From positions 952,051-1,016,050 of the forward strand of contig NZ_QFRI01000001.1 in assembly GCF_003143755.1 (NCBI RefSeq): a stretch of DNA of 64,000 bases. The letters run 5' to 3'. Under the pieces are notes generated by a model. It was not told the origin of the DNA. It searched no databases and was given only the letters and a program-made list of their open reading frames with translations. Position numbers and translations under genes: made by a program. This DNA is from Algibacter marinivivus (lineage in GTDB: Bacteria; Bacteroidota; Bacteroidia; Flavobacteriales; Flavobacteriaceae). This document shows, in pieces, positions 34,616-43,320 of the stretch (the stretch's first letter is position 1; each line of letters begins with the position of its first letter).

Positions 34616-35704
34616 TTAGTGATGATCATCGTGTTCTTCAACTGCCATACCGAAGTATAGTGCTGAAAGTACTGTAAAAATATATGCTTGTAAAGCTGCA
34701 ACAAGCAACTCTAAAATAGCCAATACAAACGCTAGTAAGAAAGATAAAGAACTCCCTATCCAATTTTGGAATAAAAATATCATTCCTACTATACTCATTA
34801 ACACCACGTGTCCAGCTGTGATATTAGCGTACAAACGAATCATTAAAGCAAATGGTTTAATGATAGTTCCCAATAACTCAATTGGTGCCAATATAATTTT
34901 CATTGGAACTGGTACACCTGGCATCCAAAATATGTGCTTCCAGTAGTTTTTATTTCCTGAAAATGTTGTAATTAAGTATGTTATAAGCGCTAAACATAAC
35001 GTTACTGCTATGTTATTAGTTACATTCATACCTATAGGTGTTAGACCAAATAAATTAACAATCCATACAAAGAAAAATACAGTTAACAAATAACTCATAT
35101 ATCTCTTATAATGCTTTTCACCAATATTAGGTCGAGCAATTTCGTCACGAACATAAAGTACAATAGGCTCTAAGAAACGTCCCATCCCTTTTGGCATACC
35201 ATTGTTCTTTGTATATGATTTTGCCATACGGCTAAACATAAAAAACATGATACCAAAAACTAAAATGATTAGAGAAACATTTTTAGTTATAGAAAAATCT
35301 AAAGGTTTTTCGTTTGTAGCGTGATGGTGCTCGTCTTCAATAATCTGCTCATTTGGCCCATCAACTTTATAAATTTTTGAATGGTGTACTTTGTAATAAT
35401 TACCACCAACCTCAGCCACTTCTTCTCCATGATGAAATTTCGATGATGAAAATACTTTTAAACCATTATCCCAAAGTATTACTGGTAAAGGGAAACCTAT
35501 ATGTTTATGCTCTCCTTCATCTGATGTATATGAATACAAACCAAAGTCATAAGAATCCTTTAAATGGTGTTGTATATACTCTTTTACAAACGCTGCTCTA
35601 TCATTTTTAGGTTCTCCTTGAGTTCCTTCTTCTTTCGCATAAGAAACGAAGGTTATTAAAAGCAGTAATAATGTAATTGGTTTTAAAGATATTTTTCTTC
35701 GCAT
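34616..35704 (-). CDS. atpB: F0 ATP synthase subunit a, with His-rich N-terminal extension
   Basis: 362 residues, longer than the about 270 of E. coli. Residues 1-23 look like a cleavable signal peptide (LLLLLITFVSYA). About 110 residues of hydrophilic, His-rich sequence follow (GEHKHIGF, KFHHGEEVAE, KVHHSK, EDEHHHATNE) and would face the periplasm. The membrane domain starts near 140. The essential Arg of the proton channel is R290 in LMIRLYANITAGH. It has its own consensus promoter in the gap after DUF6168. Confidence 0.96.
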   Translation of the reverse strand: MRRKISLKPITLLLLLITFVSYAKEEGTQGEPKNDRAAFVKEYIQHHLKDSYDFGLYSYTSDEGEHKHIGFPLPVILWDNGLKVFSSSKFHHGEEVAEVGGNYYKVHHSKIYKVDGPNEQIIEDEHHHATNEKPLDFSITKNVSLIILVFGIMFFMFSRMAKSYTKNNGMPKGMGRFLEPIVLYVRDEIARPNIGEKHYKRYMSYLLTVFFFVWIVNLFGLTPIGMNVTNNIAVTLCLALITYLITTFSGNKNYWKHIFWMPGVPVPMKIILAPIELLGTIIKPFALMIRLYANITAGHVVLMSIVGMIFLFQNWIGSSLSFLLAFVLAILELLVAALQAYIFTVLSALYFGMAVEEHDDHH

Positions 35705-35738
35705 ATCACTCTATATAATAGTGGCTTAAAAATCGGTG

Positions 35739-35768
35739 CAAAGGTATGTTTTTATATCAAAACCCAAA
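35739..35768 (-). promoter_or_regulatory. Promoter of atpB and the atp core operon
   Basis: On the minus strand TTTG (35765-35768), an 18-nt spacer and TACCTTTG (35739-35746), a full match. The -7 box ends 34 nt upstream of the atpB ATG. It allows the atpB-E-F-H-A-G unit to be transcribed apart from sprE/bactofilin. Confidence 0.75.
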
Positions 35769-35820
35769 ACTATTTTTATTTTTATTTTTTCTATCTTTTT
35801 TAGTAAATAAACGTCTGGTA

Positions 35821-36207
35821 CTAATCTAGTTTATTTAACCATTTGCTAAGGCTTACAGATTCTAATATTAAGCCAATAACATAAGGGACAAAAAAAGCTG
35901 TAAACTCTAACTTGGTTATAGAGTTATCAAGCTTATAATATGGATAAAAGAGTATAAAAAAAACAGCAAACTTTAAAAAGCTACCTGCTAAAAATAAAAA
36001 GCCTAATTGACTTTTATACTTTTCTTTTAAAAGGTACAGAATTCCGAAAATTACAATTACTAAAATAAGATTTACAATGTAAGATAGTACAATTTTGTTT
36101 TCGAATAAGGGAAGATCTAAAGCATTTAAAGAGATTAAATGTATCACAAAAACAAGAGCTAAAAGAGATACAGCTTTTGTTGTAAAACTAAAAAAAGGAT
36201 TATTCAT
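35821..36207 (-). CDS. Four-helix membrane protein, DUF6168-like
   Basis: 128 residues with four hydrophobic helices (for example LIILVIVIFGILYLL-type and FLFLAGSFLKFAVFFILFYPYY). It sits where atpI commonly stands, between atpZ and atpB, and its start overlaps the atpZ stop by 1 nt (TAATG). I assign it to the flavobacterial family DUF6168 from memory. A role in assembling the c ring or in ion supply for the ATP synthase is inferred from position only. Confidence 0.8.
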   Translation of the reverse strand: MNNPFFSFTTKAVSLLALVFVIHLISLNALDLPLFENKIVLSYIVNLILVIVIFGILYLLKEKYKSQLGFLFLAGSFLKFAVFFILFYPYYKLDNSITKLEFTAFFVPYVIGLILESVSLSKWLNKLD

Positions 36208-36449
36208 TAATATTTAATTCTATTAACTTGCTTAAGAACCACGTATAATGATACGGCAACTCCTAAAAGTGTTGCAATAATAATGAACAATTTATTTCCA
36301 TCATTAAATTTAGAATCTAACCATTTACCTAACATAACAAATACGTATATAGTAACACCCATTTGTATTGCTATACCAGACAATATTGCTACATTTTTAA
36401 GCGGTTTTCCCTGGTTCTGGTTTTCTTTGTTGTTGGGGTTGTGCGACAT
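36207..36449 (-). CDS. atpZ: AtpZ/AtpI family protein
   Basis: 80 residues with two transmembrane helices; the GKWLDSKFNDGNKLFIIIATLLGVAVSLYVV part is the AtpZ signature. AtpZ and AtpI help F0 assembly or Mg2+/Ca2+ supply in other bacteria. The ATG at 36449 lies 53 nt inside the bactofilin gene in another frame. A TTG about 23 codons downstream is the only later alternative and would cut the N-terminus just before the first helix. Confidence 0.88.
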   Translation of the reverse strand: MSHNPNNKENQNQGKPLKNVAILSGIAIQMGVTIYVFVMLGKWLDSKFNDGNKLFIIIATLLGVAVSLYVVLKQVNRIKY

Positions 36450-36831
36450 TGCCGTTGTTCATTTCTTTTACCGTTCCTTTCATAACACATGTAACATTAA
36501 ATGTTGCTCCAGGCTCTACAGCTAATTTACCAGCAACTACCTCACCTTCAATATGCGCTGATGATTTTAAAGTTAATGTGCCAGATAAGGCTAATTTACC
36601 AGAAAATTTTCCTTCAAAATAAGCATCGGTTCCATTTAATGTACCTTTTATTAATCCAGATTTACCAACAACTACTTTTCCTGAAGTTTTAATATTTCCT
36701 TCAATAATACCATCTATTCTTAAATCGCCTTGACTTGTTACGTCGCCAACCATTTTAGTGCCTTGAGCAATAATATTTTGACTTGATGTGCCTTCTGTCA
36801 TTTGTTTTTCTTTTTTGTTTTCAGAGAACAT
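36397..36831 (-). CDS. Bactofilin (polymer-forming cytoskeletal protein)
   Basis: 144 residues. The central beta-helix (about 30-110) shows repeats of the bactofilin type (GDVTSQGDLRIDGIIEGNIK, GKVVVGKSGLIKGTLNG, FEGKFSGKLALSGTL). A short N-terminal tail and a Gln/Pro-rich C-terminal tail (NVAQPQQQRKPEPGKTA) flank it. Bactofilins polymerise into filaments without nucleotides and anchor envelope processes. It lies 18 nt after sprE and its last 53 nt overlap the start of atpZ. Confidence 0.92.
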   Translation of the reverse strand: MFSENKKEKQMTEGTSSQNIIAQGTKMVGDVTSQGDLRIDGIIEGNIKTSGKVVVGKSGLIKGTLNGTDAYFEGKFSGKLALSGTLTLKSSAHIEGEVVAGKLAVEPGATFNVTCVMKGTVKEMNNGNVAQPQQQRKPEPGKTA

Positions 36832-36849
36832 AATAATTTGGGGTTAAGT

Positions 36850-39405
36850 TTAATTGTTATCGATATTCAAATAGGCATCCAAATTTTTATGGATTTGAAT
36901 GATTTGATAATTTGTAGATGATGCTACAAAATAGGGGGCTTTTATTTTCTTTTGATCTTCTTCTGTTAAAAGCTGATCGAATGTTTTTGCTACTTGCTCA
37001 TTTTTTAATCCATGAACTAGGATAAACTTGGTATTTGGATTATAAACATCAATAGAAGTATCTAACTTATAATACCGTACATTTTTTAAAACCGTATCTA
37101 GAGTTTCTTTAAAACTTGCAATGGCTTCTGATTGAGGCTCTTCAAATTTAAAAATAACTTTATAATTATCATTAATACTATCGGATGCTTTTACAAAATC
37201 TTTATTTATTAATCTAGGTAGTATATTTGATTCTATATTTTGAGCTTGTTTTCCTTCAGGAGTATTGGCATAAGTAATTGCTAAATAATTAATTGCTTTC
37301 TTATACGCTTCATAACCATGTAAGCGCCCTGTAGCTGTAGCCTTTAATAGTTCGAATTTGGGAACCATTGTTTCGCCATCAAACGTTTTTATATAGTCTT
37401 CACTTTTTGAAATAACATCTGAATACTCTTGATTTTCATGCTGAATATATAGGGCTTCATACAAGCTTTCAGGACTGTTTTCATCTCTTTTAGTAACTAA
37501 CTCAGGATTCTTTAAAATTGTTGCATATCTTGATTCTGGATATTTAGCAATAATCTCATCTTTAGCAATAGAAGCTTCATCATTTTCACCCAATAATTCA
37601 TATATCTTAAACAAGTTATATTTTGAAGGTAGTACTAATCGCTCTTCAGGATTACTATTCAAAAGGTTTTGAAATTTACCTTTTGCTAGTTCATATTCCT
37701 TAAACTTCTCTTTATAAATTAATCCTAATTGGTAATAGGCATAATTACGATCTTTGGATATGCTATCTATTTCTTTTTCCGTTGAAGGAATTTTAGAGAT
37801 ATAAAATTGAGGGTCGAAACGTTCTTCTTCTGATGCAGAGGCAGCAATATCTATGGTAGCGTTATTATTTCCACCACTAGAAATGCCCTTACTAGACCAT
37901 CTCCAGTTATCTTCTAAAGTTCTATCTCCCCAATTTTTTACAAACTCATTTTTACCAAAAGCTACTGTGGTAGGATTGTAAAAATAAAAAGTGTTAGATT
38001 GTGATTGAGGTCCAACTCTGTTAGGTTGAGAGCCAATAGTGTTAACCGTTGCTAAACCACTATTACGCTCAGCAGCTTCTTGTTTTTCTTTTTCAGCTTC
38101 AGCTTTTGCCTTTAGGTCTTCTACAAAAGATTCAAAATAAGCTAATTTTTCAGCTTCGGGTAAATTCACTAACCTAAGTATACTATCATTTACCTTAGCT
38201 ACAGATTCGTAATAAATTACATCTTTTAAATTATCTCGTTTGCGTTTTATTATACGATAAGGTTTTGAGTTTATCACCAAATTACTCATTGTACTGTCGT
38301 AATATTCTCCAGCTTCAGCATAAACAGAAGCATCAAAGTTCATATCACCTAAAGTTTCAAAGTTTTTAGCTTTAAGTAATTTATCTCTTGAATCTGTTCT
38401 TAAAGATTTATTATAATACGCAACAGCCAATGAATCTGAACCATTTTGCAAATGGTAGGTTCCTATTTGATGATAAATTTTATCTAGAAACGGACGATTT
38501 TCTCTGTTTTCTTCAAGTTCGGTTAACAGTTCTGTTACTTCTAGTTTGTTTCCGTTTTCAAAATCGAAATTTTTAACTTTCTCTAAATAGGCTGAAATCA
38601 TATAGATTCTAGGCGTCTTCCTGTTAAGTTCAATAACTTTATCAAAAGCAATATTTGCGCTGTCTTTGTACCCTAACTTATTATATAACTGTCCTTGAAT
38701 AAAACGATAACGTCCACGTTCATCATTGTTTTTTGTTGCGTTTGATGCAATTTCAAGTTGCGTTATGGCTGTGTCTATAATTTTTTGATTGAGATACGCT
38801 TGTGCTAGTATAGAGGTTGCATCAGCTAAATCTTGACCTTCAATATCTTCTTGTTTTAAAAGACGTTTTAAGTTCTCAATAGCTAACTCGTTATTATCTA
38901 ATCTAATATTTGCTTTTTCACGCCATACTTTGGCTTGATTTATTTTATCACTTGCAGGATATTTATAAAGGATATAATTAAGCGCTTCTAAGGCTGGTAC
39001 AAAACGCTGATCAAAGTATCTAGCTTTACCAAGAAGTAAATAAGCTTCATCCATTTGAGGATTTTTCTCTTTACCATCAATATTCATACTATGCTTTTGA
39101 ATGGCCTTTGCAGCTTTCTCTTCTGCCCTAGTAAAATTTTCGTTTTTAGATTGCCCCGGAAGTACAATATCTTCAAAGATTTGCATCCTTTCTATCGGTA
39201 ATACTTCCCAATAGTTATCAAAATAAGCATCATTAAGGGTTTGTTTTCCTTGCTCTAGAGCATTATAGCCATTATAAAGCGCATTAAACTCTGCAGTTAC
39301 GGCATGAAAATTTCTGTTTATAAATTTATCTTTTTTTCTTGAACAACTAAATGCTAGAAAAGTTAAGAAGATAAGTAGCAGTATGGCTTTAAAAGGTGTT
39401 TTCAA
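36850..39405 (-). CDS. sprE: Type IX secretion/gliding lipoprotein SprE (PorW)
   Basis: 851 residues. A lipoprotein signal ends LTFLAFSC (Cys21). The body contains many TPR-like helix pairs (for example MDEAYLLLGKARYFDQRFVPALEAL and TSILAQAYLNQKIIDTAI). Length, opening sequence (INRNFHAVTAEFNALYNGYNAL begins the mature part) and the neighbouring bactofilin match SprE/PorW, needed for type IX secretion and gliding. It is first in a run that continues through bactofilin into the ATP synthase genes. Confidence 0.92.
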   Translation of the reverse strand: MKTPFKAILLLIFLTFLAFSCSRKKDKFINRNFHAVTAEFNALYNGYNALEQGKQTLNDAYFDNYWEVLPIERMQIFEDIVLPGQSKNENFTRAEEKAAKAIQKHSMNIDGKEKNPQMDEAYLLLGKARYFDQRFVPALEALNYILYKYPASDKINQAKVWREKANIRLDNNELAIENLKRLLKQEDIEGQDLADATSILAQAYLNQKIIDTAITQLEIASNATKNNDERGRYRFIQGQLYNKLGYKDSANIAFDKVIELNRKTPRIYMISAYLEKVKNFDFENGNKLEVTELLTELEENRENRPFLDKIYHQIGTYHLQNGSDSLAVAYYNKSLRTDSRDKLLKAKNFETLGDMNFDASVYAEAGEYYDSTMSNLVINSKPYRIIKRKRDNLKDVIYYESVAKVNDSILRLVNLPEAEKLAYFESFVEDLKAKAEAEKEKQEAAERNSGLATVNTIGSQPNRVGPQSQSNTFYFYNPTTVAFGKNEFVKNWGDRTLEDNWRWSSKGISSGGNNNATIDIAASASEEERFDPQFYISKIPSTEKEIDSISKDRNYAYYQLGLIYKEKFKEYELAKGKFQNLLNSNPEERLVLPSKYNLFKIYELLGENDEASIAKDEIIAKYPESRYATILKNPELVTKRDENSPESLYEALYIQHENQEYSDVISKSEDYIKTFDGETMVPKFELLKATATGRLHGYEAYKKAINYLAITYANTPEGKQAQNIESNILPRLINKDFVKASDSINDNYKVIFKFEEPQSEAIASFKETLDTVLKNVRYYKLDTSIDVYNPNTKFILVHGLKNEQVAKTFDQLLTEEDQKKIKAPYFVASSTNYQIIQIHKNLDAYLNIDNN

Positions 39406-39523
39406 ACGCTGGTATTTTTAGTCTAAATAATAACTAAAATCTCTTGTTATTATTATATAGAATCGTAAAAATAAGCATCTTTTTGTATTTACCTAAAAAT
39501 GCAATGACTTTTAAATAAAAGGA

Positions 39524-40219
39524 TTAGTTGGCAAAATGCGCTTCTAACTCCTTTAAAGTTGCTGCACTTGTAGCTAAATCTTTAACAACTTCGCCTTTCT
39601 CTAAAACAACTATACGCTCGCATACATCAGTAACATGCATTAAATCATGACTTGAAATTAAAACCGTAACACCTTGTTTTTCAGCTAACTCTTTAATAAT
39701 ATTTTTAAGTCTTATCTGAGTTGTTGGATCTAGATTAGCAAAAGGCTCATCCAAAATAATGACCTCTGGATTTCCAATAAGTGCTGCTACAATACCTGCT
39801 TTCTTTTGGTTTCCCTTACTCAAGTCTCGTAAGTACTTTTTTTGCCCTAGTATTTCGCCATGAAAAAAATCTTCAAATTGCGATACAAGAGAATCAACAT
39901 CAGCTTTATTTTGTCCTCTTAATTCTCCAATAAAATAGAAGTACTCTTCTGGAGTTAAATAGCCTATTAAAAAGCTTTCGTCTATAAAAGCTGATGTAAA
40001 AGGTTTCCAATCTTCACTTTCATTCACTTGTACTCCATGGCTATTAATGTGACCTGTTGTAGGCTGAATTAGATCTAAAAGCAGACTAAAATATGTCGTT
40101 TTTCCAGCGCCATTATTCCCAACTAAACCAAAACTTTGTCCTTTAGGTATCTCTAAAGTTTCAATATTTAAAACTTGGTTTCCGCTGTATTTTTTTGATA
40201 AATTAGAAGTTGTTATCAT
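39524..40219 (-). CDS. ABC transporter ATPase
   Basis: A 231-residue single ATPase domain with Walker A GNNGAGKTT (34-42), Walker B VIILDEPFANLDP and H-loop SSHDLMH. The signature is LSKGNQKK, a frequent variant of LSGGQ in export or regulatory ABC proteins. Its partner is the DUF5687 permease-like protein 11 nt upstream, with PadR ahead of that. A PadR-regulated ABC-2-like exporter is the best reading; the substrate is unknown. Confidence 0.93.
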   Translation of the reverse strand: MITTSNLSKKYSGNQVLNIETLEIPKGQSFGLVGNNGAGKTTYFSLLLDLIQPTTGHINSHGVQVNESEDWKPFTSAFIDESFLIGYLTPEEYFYFIGELRGQNKADVDSLVSQFEDFFHGEILGQKKYLRDLSKGNQKKAGIVAALIGNPEVIILDEPFANLDPTTQIRLKNIIKELAEKQGVTVLISSHDLMHVTDVCERIVVLEKGEVVKDLATSAATLKELEAHFAN

Positions 40220-40230
40220 GATGTTGTTTT

Positions 40231-41709
40231 TTAGTTATCCTGATCGAACGCGTCAATCATTTTATATTTTGAATCTAAATATTTCTGAGTTATTGTTTTC
40301 ATTAATTTTTGATGGAATACAATGCCTATTACACCAAGAATAATTAAAACTAAACATGCTATTTCAAAGCCTATTAAGAAGTAAAATGCTGCGAATAAAC
40401 CCATTGGTAAAAGCAATAATGGGATACCAATTAACCATTGTACCGCACCAGTACCTTGATAATTAAAAGCTGCTTTTTGGCTCAAATCAATTTTTTTTCT
40501 ATTAAAAGAGCCTCCAAGTAAAATAACATGGGTATTAACGCCAATGTTATAAATAGCTGCTGCAAAATGGGCTAATAATATTTTCCATCCGAAGAATACA
40601 TAAGGAATTCCTAAAACAAATAAAATCAACACACTAACAGCCATTAAAGTAAACTTAGACTTTAAGTACTGTTCGTATTTAATATTCTGGCTCATTAGTA
40701 GTTTATAATAACCACTGTCCCATGCAGGAATAAACTGTCCGAAGTTAATTAAGAATATTCCTGTTGAAAATACGCCTATGAATACAAAAAACCATTCTAA
40801 ATTTTGATATATAGGTTGCGGATAGAAAAACAAGCCGTAAAGCAAACCTATAGCGACCATCCAAACAGAAGATTTAGTCCGTTTATTACGCCAAATCAGT
40901 TTTAAATCGAGTTGCATAAATGGCGCTATATCTCCAAAATTCTTTGTCCACTCTAAGTTAGAAGCATTAACTTCTTTAATTTTTGTTTTCAATCCGCTGT
41001 CTAAAAACAATTTTTGTCTTAATAATTTAAAATTAAAAATGTAGCATACTACTAGAATTAAAATGGGTACTACTACTAATAAGGGATTATTATAAATGGC
41101 ATTAAAACCATCGCCTACTATTTCATTAAAAGAAATGATATTGAAATGATTTAAAGCGTACAAACCTCCAGCAACAACTATTATAGGTAAAAAAGACAAT
41201 TCTTTTTCTGATGAAAAACTTTCAATAATAAAGTTGAAGAAATTTATTATTAAAACAACTACAATTAAAGCTAGCATCCAAACTAAAACATTTGTAACCG
41301 GATAGTCTTTAACCATTAAGGTTATTCCAAATGGAATGATAGCAAATAAAGGCAGGAAGTTAAAAAATGAAAATGCTGATTTTCCTAGAACATAATTGAC
41401 AACTTTACGCCTTTTAACAGGTAATGTTAGTAATGGTTTCACACTCATTACAGGCAGTTTTTGAAAGAAAAAACGGAATACTAAATCGCCTAAAATCCAG
41501 AAAAAAAGAAAGCTGTTTACTATTAAAAGTGGGTCTCCATCTGGATAAACTTTTTTTAGTACTGGATACAAGCCTAGTCCCATTCCTAAAAACATAGCAA
41601 TAAAATACAGGCTTAAAAAACCCATAAATATTTTGATACCTAAACTTTTTCCAAAACTAGCTGACCTAAAAAAAGCCTTCCATTCTAAACTTAAAAATCG
41701 TTTTATCAT
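40231..41709 (-). CDS. DUF5687 ABC-type membrane protein
   Basis: ATG at 41709 (MIKRFLSLEWKAFFRSASFG, 492 aa) is preferred to a TTG at 41748, which lies in a promoter-like sequence. It has about 10-12 hydrophobic helices without a known catalytic motif. The family (DUF5687) is found beside ABC ATPases in Bacteroidota and is taken to be the permease. Downstream of PadR with a 78-nt gap and followed 11 nt later by the ATPase gene. Confidence 0.88.
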   Translation of the reverse strand: MIKRFLSLEWKAFFRSASFGKSLGIKIFMGFLSLYFIAMFLGMGLGLYPVLKKVYPDGDPLLIVNSFLFFWILGDLVFRFFFQKLPVMSVKPLLTLPVKRRKVVNYVLGKSAFSFFNFLPLFAIIPFGITLMVKDYPVTNVLVWMLALIVVVLIINFFNFIIESFSSEKELSFLPIIVVAGGLYALNHFNIISFNEIVGDGFNAIYNNPLLVVVPILILVVCYIFNFKLLRQKLFLDSGLKTKIKEVNASNLEWTKNFGDIAPFMQLDLKLIWRNKRTKSSVWMVAIGLLYGLFFYPQPIYQNLEWFFVFIGVFSTGIFLINFGQFIPAWDSGYYKLLMSQNIKYEQYLKSKFTLMAVSVLILFVLGIPYVFFGWKILLAHFAAAIYNIGVNTHVILLGGSFNRKKIDLSQKAAFNYQGTGAVQWLIGIPLLLLPMGLFAAFYFLIGFEIACLVLIILGVIGIVFHQKLMKTITQKYLDSKYKMIDAFDQDN

Positions 41710-41787
41710 TTTTGGTGGTTTTAGTTTTCTTAAAAGTAAGTGTTGCAAAGTTTTAATTTGTTACACTTTTAAAAATATTTTTATTTT

Positions 41788-42126
41788 TTATCCTTCTCGG
41801 AATTTAGGATTTACTAAAGCGCGCATATTTCTAATATAACTTTCTAACTCTGCAAGCTTAGCTACAGTTTCTTTTGTACCATCCTCAGTTAGCCTATAAT
41901 ATTTACGAACTCTATTTCCAACTTTAGAAATCTCAACATGCAACATGCCTTGTGCTTCTAATTTATGAAGCGCAGGATACAAGGCGCCTTCTGTTAACTG
42001 AAGTTCGTTTTTTGTGATTTCTTTTACTTTTTGAGTTATTTCATAGCCATACATTTTATCATTCTCGTTTAAAAGCTTTAAAATGATGGTGACTAAACTC
42101 CCTTTGTACAAGTTTGTGCTTTTCAT
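41788..42126 (-). CDS. PadR-family transcriptional regulator
   Basis: 112 residues with an N-terminal winged helix (LYKGSLVTIILKLLNENDKMYGYEITQKVKEI, LQLTEGALYPALHKLEAQGML) and a short dimerising helix. PadR proteins usually repress a nearby exporter and their own gene. Directly upstream, a TATATTTG -7 box abuts a concentric palindrome (42141-42176) that is the likely operator. First gene of the PadR-DUF5687-ATPase unit. Confidence 0.93.
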   Translation of the reverse strand: MKSTNLYKGSLVTIILKLLNENDKMYGYEITQKVKEITKNELQLTEGALYPALHKLEAQGMLHVEISKVGNRVRKYYRLTEDGTKETVAKLAELESYIRNMRALVNPKFREG

Positions 42127-42133
42127 CGAGTAT

Positions 42134-42141
42134 CAAATATA
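42134..42141 (-). promoter_or_regulatory. -7 box of the PadR operon
   Basis: TATATTTG on the minus strand, a full TAnnTTTG match, ending 7 nt before the padR-type ATG at 42126. Confidence 0.5.
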
Positions 42142-42176
42142 TACATAATTTTTTTATGCATAATAATTTTATGTAT
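42141..42176. promoter_or_regulatory. Candidate PadR operator (concentric palindrome)
   Basis: Outer arms ATACATAA (42141-42148) and TTATGTAT (42169-42176) and an inner palindrome TATGCATA (42155-42162) share the same centre (42158.5). ATGT/ACAT half-sites are typical for PadR. It covers the expected -33 region of the padR-type gene, so binding would block its promoter. Confidence 0.55.
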
Positions 42177-42219
42177 TACTTTTTATCGAAAATAAGACAC
42201 TTTTTTTTATCGGCTTCAC

Positions 42220-42227
42220 TATTTTTG
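42220..42227 (+). promoter_or_regulatory. -7 box of the FAD/2Fe-2S reductase gene
   Basis: TATTTTTG matches TAnnTTTG and ends 16 nt before the ATG at 42244. Confidence 0.45.
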
Positions 42228-42243
42228 TTAAAAATTAATCTAG

Positions 42244-43299
42244 ATGTCATCATTCCATAAACTTTCAGTAAAAAATATAAAAAGAGAAACCGAAAAAGCC
42301 ATTAGCATTGCTTTTAATCTTCCTGAAAACCTTAAAGATATTTTTGCTTTTCAAGCAGGACAGTATATTACTTTAAAAACTGAAATAAATGGTAATGAAA
42401 TTCGTCGGGATTATTCCCTTTGTGTATCTCCTAAAAGTGGCGAAGTTAAAGTTGCTGTAAAAGAGGTGAAAGATGGTACTTTCTCTGCTTATGCCAATAA
42501 CACCTTAAAAGCTGGAGATACTATTGAAGTTGCGCCACCTAAAGGTCGCTTTACTTTTGAACCAAACGATTCTAAAACTAAAAACATTGCACTTTTTGCT
42601 GCTGGAAGTGGTATAACGCCAGTTTTAAGCATTATTAAGTGTGCTTTAGAAGAAGAAGTGCATAGCAAGGTGATATTAGTCTATGGAAATAAAACAACCA
42701 AAGACACCATGTTTTTAAATGAACTTCTGGAACTGCAACATGCCTATAAAGATCGTTTTTCAATTCAATTCGTTTTTAGCCAACAGGATGAAGATGATTC
42801 TATTTTTGGTAGAATTGAAAAAAGCACGGTTAATTATGTAATGAAAAACAAACACAAACATATTGAGGTTGATGCCTTTTACCTTTGCGGACCTGAAGCA
42901 ATGATTCATACTGTTAAAGATGTTTTAACAGAACATGATATTAACGAAAACCGCATACATTTTGAGCTTTTTAAAGCTGCAAAACCATCTGAAGTAAAAG
43001 AAGAAGTTGTTGCATCTGGAAATACTAAAATTTCTGTTACAGTGGATGATGAAACTACAACTTTTGATATGTCTCAAAAACAAACGATTCTTGAAGCTGC
43101 CTTAGACGAAGATTTGGATGCGCCATATTCTTGTCAAGGAGGTATATGTAGTAGCTGTTTAGCAAAAGTTACTGAAGGGAGTGCTACTATGAGGCAAAAT
43201 AATATTTTAACAGAAAGTGAAGTTGCTGAAGGTTTAATTTTAACTTGTCAAGCACACCCTACTAGCCCTACAATTGCAATTGATTTTGATGATGTTTAA
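42244..43299 (+). CDS. FAD/NAD(P)-binding oxidoreductase with C-terminal 2Fe-2S domain (PaaE-like)
   Basis: 351 residues. FAD domain with RRDYSLCV (about 56-63); NAD(P) domain with AAGSGITPVLSIIK and YGNKTTKDTMF; plant-type ferredoxin domain with Cys cluster CQGGICSSC starting near 298 and a further Cys near the end (LTCQAHP). The family transfers electrons from NAD(P)H to an oxygenase or desaturase; PaaE is the phenylacetyl-CoA epoxidase reductase. No paaABCD genes are adjacent, so another acceptor, such as a fatty-acid desaturase, is plausible. Confidence 0.9.
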   Translation: MSSFHKLSVKNIKRETEKAISIAFNLPENLKDIFAFQAGQYITLKTEINGNEIRRDYSLCVSPKSGEVKVAVKEVKDGTFSAYANNTLKAGDTIEVAPPKGRFTFEPNDSKTKNIALFAAGSGITPVLSIIKCALEEEVHSKVILVYGNKTTKDTMFLNELLELQHAYKDRFSIQFVFSQQDEDDSIFGRIEKSTVNYVMKNKHKHIEVDAFYLCGPEAMIHTVKDVLTEHDINENRIHFELFKAAKPSEVKEEVVASGNTKISVTVDDETTTFDMSQKQTILEAALDEDLDAPYSCQGGICSSCLAKVTEGSATMRQNNILTESEVAEGLILTCQAHPTSPTIAIDFDDV

Positions 43300-43318
43300 T
43301 TGTCATTCCTGAGAAGGC
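43300..43318. repeat. Half-copy of the REP-like repeat
   Basis: TTGTCATTCCTGAGAAGG has the left flank and first arm of the palindrome but lacks the second arm. It fills the 21-nt gap between the convergent reductase and GT9 genes. Confidence 0.5.
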
Positions 43319-43320
43319 TT

